Source: Helopsaltes ochotensis (lineage: Eukaryota; Chordata; Aves; Passeriformes; Locustellidae). From it: a stretch of DNA of 64,000 nucleotides. The stretch spans positions 582,149 through 646,148 of the forward strand of contig VXBM01000192.1 of NCBI GenBank assembly GCA_013400155.1, in the 5' to 3' direction. The translations under genes and the position numbers were made by a program. A model generated the notes under the pieces. The model saw only the letters and a program-made list of their open reading frames with translations, ran no database searches and was not told where the DNA came from. Within the stretch, counting starts at the first letter, position 1, and each line of letters begins with the position of its first letter. Below are positions 52,157-61,757 of the stretch, one piece after another.

Positions 52157-52409
52157 CGCTGCCGTGAGGGCGGCGGCGGGGTCAGGGGGATGCGGCTGAG
52201 GGGCCGCGCTGAGGCCGCGGCGACGCACGGACAGCGCCCCGAGCAGGGAGAGCGCTCGGTGCACCCCGGAGGGGCTGTCTGGGGTGCGGGGTGGGGGGAT
52301 CCGGGGCGACCGGGCGGGCTCAGCTGTTCACCGCTGCCTCTCCTTCCCCCGGCTCCTGTCCTCCTCCTCGTCCTGCTCCTGGCCTCCCCGCGCCGTCCCG
52401 GCTGCCCAG
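52157..52409 (+). other. GAS6: Probable GAS6 intron 1 (alternatively part of a leader exon)
   Basis: It is bounded by a donor-like GTGAGG at 52164 and a pyrimidine-rich tract (about 52,325-52,400) ending CTGCCCAG at 52409. Splicing here gives a phase 1 intron before the propeptide exon, which is the known phase of the first intron in vitamin K-dependent (Gla) protein genes. Against this, the whole stretch is open in the Gla frame from an ATG at 52190, and the tract reads as a hydrophobic run (PVLLLVLLLAS, 52355-52387) that resembles a signal-peptide core. A G-quadruplex motif sits at 52281-52318. Confidence 0.6.
52281..52318 (+). other. Putative G-quadruplex motif near GAS6 exon 1
   Basis: G-runs of 4, 4, 6 and 4 are separated by loops of 3, 1 and 4 bases (52281-52306), followed by two more GGG runs to 52318. 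This fits the standard G4 pattern with short loops on the sense strand. Such sequence often stalls sequencing polymerases and may help explain the adjacent gap. Confidence 0.75.
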
Positions 52410-52576
52410 CCGTGCTGCTGCGCGCCCCGGAAGCTGCCCAGTTCCTGCGGCAGAGGCAGCGGCGAGCCTACCAGATCTTCGAGGAGACCAAGCAAGGGCA
52501 CCTGGAGAGGGAGTGCGTGGAGGAGCACTGCAACAAGGAGGAGGCCCGCGAGGTGTTTGAGAATGACCCGGAGACG
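52410..52576 (+). CDS. GAS6: GAS6 exon 2: propeptide and Gla domain
   Basis: GAS6 is a secreted vitamin K-dependent protein. Its Gla domain binds phosphatidylserine with calcium while its LG domains activate TYRO3, AXL and MERTK. This exon encodes the propeptide (VLLRAPEAAQFLRQRQRR, with the FL carboxylase-recognition segment and a furin-type RQRR site). After it comes the Gla domain, with FEETKQGHLERECVEEHC and EEAREVFENDPET. The mature part has 11 Glu, available for gamma-carboxylation, and the Cys17-Cys22 loop. The acceptor is CCCAG (phase 1) and the donor is GTAAGG at 52577 (phase 0). Both phases match the Gla-protein family (intron A phase 1, intron B phase 0). The wording matches GAS6 rather than protein S or clotting factors, and the position after RASA3 agrees. 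The gene is partial: exon 1 is in or next to the gap, and exon 3 onward is beyond the window. Confidence 0.93.
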
Positions 52577-53466
52577 GTAAGGACGCAGAGCCGCCGGGAG
52601 ATTTGGGGGTTTGTCCGGTTCTGCGCTCCCGCCCACCCTCGGTCCGCGGCTGGATGCCAGCTACCGGCACGGCTGGGAAAGGCATCGGGAAAGAGGAGGA
52701 CCCAGGGCCATTAGGAGAATGACTGGAAAACACACTAGTGCTCAGCCTGCACAAGGGCAGTGTCAGGGCTATCCAGTCAGGAGCGCCTCGGTGAGCGTGG
52801 TGCGGGTGAGCAGCCCAGCCTGGCAGCGGCTGGCAGGACTGTCACTGGAGGCTAGAAGGGTCCTGTTCAGCCATGGTCTAAATCCATGAAGCAAGACCAG
52901 TGCAGCACAATGATACAGCTTCTCTGTCTGGATACCCTACCATCCCTGCTCTTCCCTCCAGCTTCCCATCCCAGGTGTGTTTAAAATCCCCTTAGTGCTG
53001 CAGCATATGTCACAGTTGAGGCTTCTCAGAAGAATGTCCTAACTGTGTCTTGAATCCATGGGGGCCAATTCAGTTTCATCAGCATCTTAGAATCAGTAGG
53101 TTTGGGACCTGTCACTACAACAGCAGGAGAGCACATGGGAATGTGGTACTGCTGCACTTCTAGCACCGTGGATTCACACAGTTACAGACTGCACACCACA
53201 CATGGAGCTGTCTTTTCCAGTCTTATCAAGGTTGACTTTCACTTCAGTCTTCTCACTTCGAGCAGCATGTGGATGCTTTACTAAGCTTGGCTTACTCCTC
53301 CAGTCACTTTACACCTCCTCTCAACACTGTCTTGGATAGGCTTTGCAAAGACTATCTGGCATTGATTTAGCAGTGGGAAGTAGATTTTCTTGGTGTTCAA
53401 ATGAAGCTCAGTTCTGCACAGCATGTTCCTGTTAATGGTATGATGCTCTAGGGAGAAGATAGGACT

Positions 53467-53483
53467 GAGAGAGAGAGAGAGAG
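53467..53483. repeat. (GA)8 microsatellite
   Basis: Eight GA units with a trailing G. Confidence 0.9.
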
Positions 53484-56400
53484 GGCGAGCACGTGTGTGT
53501 ACACAGAGACACGAACCACAGGCAAGGGAGGGACTCAGCAGAGATGTTTTATGCTTCAGTAAGGCAAGTCTTGACATGTGTGCTTCATTAGCAGCCTCAG
53601 CACTGGATAGACAGTGCAGTAGCTTGCTGTCACAAGGCAGTAGTAAGTACAGCAAAAGCAAAGTGATAGATTTTTGACAGTCTTTGTTTTTGAGATTAAT
53701 ATGGAACACTTGCCCAGGCAGTGTTTAATGTTTCACCTTTTATGTATATGTGTAGTCACATCTGCATGTAGCAGTGTTTGCTTTTGTTCTACAAAAACTG
53801 AGCTACTTCAGAATGTGGATAACTGTAATGGGATGAGAGTGGCTGGCACAGCTACTTCCATATTCGTGTTGAGTAATATAACTTTAAACTCAATATAAAT
53901 ATTCATCACATAGGAGTGAGTACAGGGAAAACTATGATGAGTGTGATTTTGCAGCTTTCTGGAACAAAGGTGACCTAAGGTCACTACTTTTACTAACTGG
54001 CTGCTGGCCAAAAAAGTAGCCAAAGGCGATGCATTGACAGATCAGTTTAAGGGTAGGATAGTGTACAAATACGTCAGGAGTATTTTTAACAGTATTTGGT
54101 ACTGATTTTGCAATTTTAAAGAATACACAGTTCTCCTACTGAAATTTTGGTTTAAAATCTTTTTACCTATAATTTCTTTAAGATACCATCGTAATTTTGG
54201 TGTGTTTTGTAGGACAATGCTGGCTTTATGTCATTGCAAGTGATTTTGATTTTTTGGTGCATTTCCTTTGCTATTGCTGCTAGATTTCACTCCCTTCTGA
54301 AAACCTGAAGAAAGGCTAGATGGGCTTTTAGTGACTGTGCCCCCTAACATATCCTTCCACACCAGGACATTTAGATCTGCAGTGACATAAGATCATACCT
54401 TTTCTGAGACACAAACCTCCTGAGAGCTTTGAAGTTGCTTGTTAAGTGCAGTATGTCCTACTCCTTGCATTACTTTGCTTCAATTGATTGAGAAGCAAGT
54501 GTGCCATAACATATCAGGGGGATTTATGGTGCTTCCTGTCCCTTTTGCAATAAGTATGTGACATGAAAGCAGCAGCTGCTGTTCAGTACCAGCTTTCTGA
54601 TGCACGGTGGCAGAGGTCATGTGTATGTGGGCTGTTGCTACTCTGCACTGCAAGACTTCACTATTTTGTAATGCATAGGTGACTACTCCTCCAGCAGTAC
54701 CTGTGGATTTCATGGACAGAGTATTAATTCGCCATGGAGGTGTATTTTAAACAGGAGGGAGTTGTGCTGTCATTTCACTGATGCTACATCCAGTCCTAGT
54801 GACTGACAGAAGAAGCAAGCTAGTTGAGACAGACCTGACTTAGGAAAGCCAAAAACTGTTGTAAACAACACCAAGCTTTTTGAAGAATTACAGTAACTGC
54901 AGTCATGCTTCAGTCTACTGCCTGGTCAGGCTGCAGCCAGCTGATCCATGCTGATGAAGTGAGCTTTTATTGACCAGGGAAATGTACAGATTGCTGTTAA
55001 CAGAAGATAATTCCTTGTAGTTTTGGCAGGCTGAAATTTCTACATATGCCTGCTGAACCTAGTCAGAGGGATTAACTACTTAGGTTATGGCAGAAAGAAA
55101 CAGCTTTCTGCCCTGTGCTGAGCTCTGTGAAGCTATGCAGGCAAGCCATGGCAAACACAGCAGTGCAATCTGTCCTGTTGCATCTCACAGGTTTTTAAAG
55201 CACCAGATGAGCATTTGTGTAGGCTTTTGGCTGTTTACTGTCCCATAAGAGCAATGGCCTTGCAGCCTTGACAACTGAAAGTTAGTTTCAGATTAGTTAA
55301 TCAGTCTTGATGCTTCTTGGTTCAGCCTCAAGAAAGGCTTGTAATGTCAGACCAAAAGTGTTGTCCCTCTTCCCTTTTCCCCTCCATTAGATGCTAATGA
55401 AATGTATGAGTCTTCCTTACCAACCTTGCCATTCTTGACTATCCTGTGGTTGTGTGAGGAGAATTTCAAGGCCTAATTTCAAGACCTGTGACCTAAAGGT
55501 GTGATAGGAAATTGCATTAACTGAATCAATAAAACAGTTCCAGAAGTTGAGGTAAGATGAAGCAAGGCTGTAATGTAGCTCTTATGATGCTCTCCAGGTA
55601 AAATCATATCTTTATGCAGCCAATTGTAACATCTAGCCAAGAATTTTACAGAAAGATATCTATTTCCTAAACAGACCAGTAAATGAAATGAAGTGTCACA
55701 TACCTATACAAGAGCACCCTTTTTCTGTGCCTTCCTGTGTTTCAGTGATCAGCTTTCCAAAGCAACATCTGCAGGCAGTCAGCAGAAGATGCACGTTCTC
55801 CAAAACCTGAATGTGGATTTTGCCACATGTGCAGTTACTTACATCAACTGCTAAGAATAGTGTATCAGGCAGGGCCCAAGAGCCATTCATGTGCAGGGCA
55901 GTGCAGCTTTTGTCTTTTATGTTACGGACAATATAAATATCAGCTCGCTCAGACTAGAGGAAGGAAGATCAATTGAAACATTTTTAGATTGTTGGGGTTT
56001 TTTTTAAGAGGCAGAACAAAACTCGTTCTGTGCCACTTGTATGACTATACATGGTAAAAGCAAGTAGCCTGGATTAATGAGTCTTGCAGCCTACCTTTTT
56101 CATGAAGCTGATTATAATGTCCTTAAACATTATTGCAGAATTCTGGAATGGTTCCTGTTTTGCAATTTCATTTATGCTAGAGGTGCCAAAGAGAAAAATT
56201 AAAAGATAATATGGTGGTAAAAAGAAGAAGGATGGAAAACATCTTGATAGGAGGTATGCAGGCTTTTTCTAAATGTGATCTATTCAAAATATATGCTAGG
56301 TGTGATAGATGGGATGAAATTGCAAAATATATTGGATACAGAGATAAGAATGTTATCTTATTTAAGATGTTGACAAGGCCTTATAAAAGCAGCACTGCAG

Positions 56401-58735
56401 AAATATTTGACCTTGGTATGCCGTCAAGGTATTACAGCTTGTTAAGTGACTGATAAACTACTCTGGAATTTGGTTGACTTGTTCTAAAAATCTGGTCATC
56501 CAAGCATGTAAAACAAAGGGCAGAAGGAAGTGTAGATCTAGATCTTCTCAGAAACATGGTATTTCACTGAAGAAAAAAGTGTCCTTGTGCAAGGAGTTTC
56601 TCTGTTTTGAAAGGCTCAGCATAGGGAAGATGTTTGAATTCAGTCTCTTATCTTTTGGTACCATAGTAGAGCATCTGTGCCTGCACATCTTGCTTGCTGT
56701 TGTTCCTGCTGAAGAATCACTGCTCTTCCTGCAGCTCACCATTGAAATTGCCATGATGAATGCATTGAAAACTGTTAGGCACACCAGAAACGCTGATGTA
56801 GGTCAGCCTGGCCACCTGTGTTTACTGTTTACGGATTTGGCCCTCAGTAGAACACTGTGGAAAGCCAGCTGGTTTCCATGTGCATGCAGCATGGACATCT
56901 GATTCATAGACAGACACGTGAAAATTCTGTTTTTTGAGGGACTTGCATCCAAAATGTTATTAAAATCTATGGCTTGTCAGATACACAAAACACTGGCAGA
57001 GAATCACAGCATAACTTGGGACTGAAGAGGAATCTGCTCCGCTCTCCCGCTCATGGCACAGGCAGCAGTGACACCAGATCAAGTTTTGGGGGCTTTTAGC
57101 AATCTTGTCTTGAAAATTACTGATCCTAACAAAACATCCAGCAATGTCAGCATTTTTTTCTGCTAGGCTGGGCTTATTGAGAAGCTGAAATGCAGATGAA
57201 GCAATGTATAGGGAGTGATAAGGGTCAGTTTGGTTGGTTTTCAGCGTGCTGATGGCTCACTTGGTTTTATTTTTTTATGTGTTCCATAACATGACATGGT
57301 TTTGATAACAGATGATCTTCATCTATGCACTAGGGTCATTCAAACTTCATTCTGATGTTTTAGAGGCGTGCTTGTCAGGCAATGTTTAGATGTTATTGCT
57401 AAGAATAACAAGGTAGTTACACACTTGCAAATATTAATCAGGAAAGTATGAAGGCATGTAGAGGGAGGAGAGGAGTTACTGGGAGAGTAAAGCAGTGTAA
57501 GATTTCTTTAAGTAATTTAGTGAATGTTGTGTAGTCTAGACATGATAAATACTGATATCATCTTTAGATACAGATGTCATCATCCCTGTATAGAATATTT
57601 CTTTCTAGATCCAGGCAATAATCTGGTTTTATTTGCTGTGACAGTTCTTCTCAGTATACTGATTTGTTTTGACATTTTGGCAGAGAAAGGGCTAGATTTA
57701 TAGTTGATATAAATTTCTTTATCTCTTCTTGTTGGTGCAGAGAGAGAAAAAGAGTTATTGGGAAACTCCATGCTGACGTTTTAACCTGCTTGGACTCAGT
57801 ACATGGAAGAATGGATTCCCAGGCACACTGGTACCTGCTTAATAGCTTTGAGAAAGAAAATACAGGGACGTTTAGACTTTTGTCCAGGAAGGGGTTGAAG
57901 GAAAGGAAAAGGAAGTAAAAATCTGAATGCCCAGGTGTATGCTACAGTGGCATCCCAGCCTGCTGGGTGAGTTCTGGGTGTCTACCAGGTGTTCTCCCTT
58001 CTCTTTCTTTCCTTCTCCCTGTAGTTTGGTTTACAAAACAAGGGAGCTTTGTACCAAAATCCAGAGGGTCTAACTGATCTGCAAGGCAAAATGATTGGGC
58101 CTGTGGACCAGGATTTACCCGTCTACTTTACAGTACAGACACAGCATTTGTTGGCAGTGGTGGTGTTCAGTAACGGGAGGGTGACAAAATTACTTCTGCT
58201 TGCCTTAGGAGGCAGGTAATGCATTTATTGGCTAAATGCTGCTTTATCAAAAGTTATTGAGAGGGGTGAGCAAAGCTTGCTGTTGCTGGAAGCAGATACA
58301 ACTCCATCAACTCTGCTGGACTCATACTTACCTGATCTGTATCAGTTTCCACTCATGGGAGAGCAGCCCAAAAATTCAGAATAGACCTGGAAATACTGAC
58401 ACAGCACATCACAGAAGTACTATATGCTAAATGTCCTGTGCAGCAGTAGGGAAGGAGCAAGAGAAGACAAAAGGGACTAATATTATGCCGAGGGACTGTT
58501 TGAAGATAGGGTGGAAAAAGGTGCTAAGAATGACAAACTGAAGGTGGGGGCTTGGAGGGGTCTACACTGGTGTCAAGATGGTTGATAATGGGAAAAGTAA
58601 ATGAAGTTAGAACAAGTTAGTTTTCTAGAGCAGTACAATAAATTTTAATAAATACATGAGAGGGGAAAAAAGACAATTAAAAATTAAGAAAACAGTTTTG
58701 TGGCCTTGAGCTCGTTTCATTTTCTATTTTAAATT

Positions 58736-58751
58736 AAAAAAAAAAAAAAAA
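58736..58751. repeat. A16 homopolymer
   Basis: Sixteen uninterrupted A. No processed pseudogene or retroelement body was recognised next to it. Confidence 0.9.
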
Positions 58752-61640
58752 GAGGAGCTTACTGGGAGTTAATACAATTTTTAGTGCGTCTGCTTAAGAA
58801 TCAGGTAAGAGAAACTTTGAATATGTATAAATTGGCAGCTGTGATTCATGTGTGTTCCATACTCTGAGTGAGCTTAATGAATTAGAAGTAGTCACTTTCC
58901 ACTAAGTATGAAGAACAAGGACGGAAGCACTACCACAGATTTAGAAGAAACTGAGAGGGAACATAGCAACTAGGTTTACTTCTCCCCTCACATTACTTTT
59001 CAAGCTTTGGTTTCATACTGGGCATTCTGCTGATCTAGTAGAGATAAACAACTCCTTCACCTGTTCTTTTCACCTTTCTTTCACAGCAATTTGGGTGACT
59101 GCATGGGCAAATTGAAGTAACTTAACCTAAAGAAAAGTAATCTGCAGAGGGAAATGGTGATTTTGCAGCTGGATCAGTTCCCCAGTCCGGCGGGGACTGA
59201 CACAGTGGAAAGGACAGCCTGAGGTTAGGATGGGAAGGCCAGGTGCTGGGAGAAAAACAGAAATGGTTTTCACAGCTCAGCCTGTCAAAGCAGTGAATGA
59301 ACAACCAAGCCTTGGAGAATCTGACTGAAGTTTTTCAGCAGGTCTTCCTTCTGTATCTTTGCTTTCTTCAAAGTTTTGTTATGACTGCTTCCCAAGCATG
59401 GACATCTGTAGGGAAGTTTACTTATTGATGGGTTTGTGCTTTTTCCCTGTTCCTTTGAGTATCAGCAGTGGGAACTAGAAGAAGAGCAAAGTTGGGAAGT
59501 AAGGAGGATACCCAGGGAGGGGAATTGGTGTTGTCTTCACTCTGCACACCTACCAGGACAGAAGGGTATGTAAATGAAAAGATGAAGGAGAATGGGTCAT
59601 CCTTGCACTGCACAGAATCACATGTACCTGGAAAGCTACCATATTTGGCTAATTCCTGGAACAGGGACTTCTAGTTCAATTCCAGAAGATATTTAGGAAT
59701 ATGAACAGAAATGCAAAAGTTACCTAAATATTAGAATAATTACAGGGAAGTATGAGATTACATTCTGTCACAAGGGCCTGGTGTCATCTAAGATGTCACT
59801 TCCCTATTCCTTACTTGCCTGTGCCCTCTGAGTCCAAATCCTTAAATTCCTTAATGTGATTGAGTGCTGTTAGTATAAGTTGCAACCTCAGCAAATAAGC
59901 AAGATCCAAAGAAACAGTGTGGTTACATTACAAGGAGGGGAAAAACTTCAGTGGCTAAAGTATCACAGAACCTATGAGAGATTATTGATATTTAAATCAT
60001 GTTTGATGGGATATATGACATGTTCTGTTTTAAATATGGTTAAAATAATTACAGAGTAAATATAGATGGTATTGGAGAGACAGCCTTTAACTTATGCTAC
60101 ATGTGTTACCAGATACTGTTTTCCTTACTTTGACTAAACTATCTGAGTGAGTGTTAGTTTACCCACATACAAATACTGTAACTCTTGCAACAAGTAAGGA
60201 TTCAAACAAGCAACACTGAGTGAACTTTTGTCATAAAATTGAGATCTTGCACATTATTGCAGCTGGAGGGAAAGTAGGCTTTCAGTTCTGAAGCAGTGGA
60301 GGAAAGCTCAAGACATTTGTGATCAGATTTCTGTCAGAATAACTTCAAACACACGCAACTTATTGGAATCACACTATGAATTATTTTTGTTGATGTATTT
60401 TGCACCACATATCTATTTCACACTGTTTACTGTCTAATCAAATCCTGCCTCTGGCCACCTATAGAAATCATGTCTTTGTGCCCCCTGCATCTTCACAAAA
60501 TGTAAAGTATTTGTGACATATGTGAACTTTTTTCCCCGTCTTTTCTTTCCTTCAGTATTTTTTTCTCCCCTTTATTTATACATTCCAGTGGGGTTTTCCT
60601 CATTGCAGAGAAAGAGTTTTTGCTGAAGTGGCACCTCAGTAAGCTATTGGGAAACAGTCCTGCTGTCCAGAAGAGAGCAAAGGAAGTTATGGCAATAGAT
60701 GGGTTTTATTTCAGACTTGAGGATTCTGCAGAGGTACCTAATCTCATCATGCTGGAGAGTATGGTCTTGAATGCTTCTATTTTGGAAAGTTCTACAACTT
60801 GGTAGAAGGGGCAGACCCAGTCTTTGTGCACCTGAATAGCTGGACAGTGTGAGGTGGATACTTGAAAAATGGACAAAAAAATCTAAAAGCTACCCTAAGC
60901 AGCTATAACTTGGGTGGTAGGGGATGAGACTTGGAGGCTGCTTTTGGATTGTAATGTGACCTACTTGCTTCTCTAACACCTCACTTGCCGAATTGTGGAG
61001 AGAAGTTTTCTTTGCTCTTTGTATAGAGAATACAGATTGCCACAAAGCAAAATAGGAAGCAAATTACCCTGGCTGAGTGATGGGTCCCTCATGATGAGAA
61101 GGAAAGCTTATGCAGGCAACACGGCATTCATTTGAGCACAAATTGTATAATTACTGGTTCTGCATAATTAAAGTACTGAATTGCAGAACTGCTTAGTGCC
61201 CTGATATAGGTGAAGGGCCCAATAGTGCAGTGTGAGATTTGCTATGCACCTGAAGTCTACGGCTGAGTTTTAAAAAAAGGAGGAGGGTTCTCAGGCATTA
61301 TTGAGGTTTGCATTCTCAGGTTGTAACAGTTGAAAACTGGCAAACACTGAGTTATAGCCAATTATGGTTGATAGCAGTAATTTCTTCAAGGATAATGCAA
61401 GCCCGTAGCATGGAAACATGAGGAACATTTATAAATGAGGTCTGGCCATGCCCAAGACAAACATTCAGTCCTGAAGGAAAGAGGAAGAGAGAGAGTCATT
61501 ATATGGAAATGAGGAAAGGGCATAACGTGGGAGTTGTTGCTACTCTCTTAGATGTAACTAGGTAACAAAGAAAGGGCTTTTTAGAAATCACTGTTGCTAA
61601 CACAAGTCGGTGAAATGCTCCAGTGTTAGTGGGACTGCAG

Positions 61641-61757
61641 TCACAGAATCAGAGACTGGTTGAGGTTGGCAGGCACTTCTGGAGGCCTTTTGGTCCATCC
61701 TCCTTGCTCAAGCAAGGCCACCAAGAGCCTAATGTCCAGAAACATGAGCAGCCTTCC
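61641..61757 (-). mobile_element. CR1 LINE 3'-end fragment (- strand) in GAS6 intron 2
   Basis: A short fragment with the typical complement of a CR1 3' end: TCACAGAATCAGAGACTGG, then TTGAGGTTGGCAGGCACTTC, then a GGTCCATCCTCCTTGCTCAA-like stretch. It is heavily 5'-truncated and non-coding, inserted antisense to GAS6. Confidence 0.85.

Larger units (their letters stand above)
52577..61640 (+). other. GAS6: GAS6 intron 2 (first part)
   Basis: The intron begins GTAAGG. I searched by eye for the tiny next exon of Gla genes (about 25 bases, DYFYPRYL-like) and for EGF-type cysteine-rich frames, and found neither. Only random-looking ORFs occur (up to 142 codons at 56474-56902). It contains a (GA) run at 53467-53483 and an A16 tract at 58736-58751. 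Confidence 0.8.

Noticed and set aside
53080..53115. AGAATCAGTAGGTTTGGGACC resembles a CR1 3'-end word
   Set aside because: The similarity is only about 20 bases and does not continue into the next expected CR1 blocks.
56211..56902. Two consecutive + strand ORFs (80 and 142 codons) inside GAS6 intron 2
   Set aside because: No Gla, EGF or LG character, no suitable splice sites in the right phase, and no similarity I recognise.
58000..58130. Strong pyrimidine tract and CTGTAG acceptor near 58024, considered as GAS6 exon 3
   Set aside because: The following sequence does not encode the DYFYPRY-type segment expected directly after the Gla exon, and there is no donor after about 25 bases.
60620..60805. 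61-codon + strand ORF considered as a GAS6 exon
   Set aside because: No cysteine pattern of an EGF module and no match to GAS6. Treated as a chance ORF.
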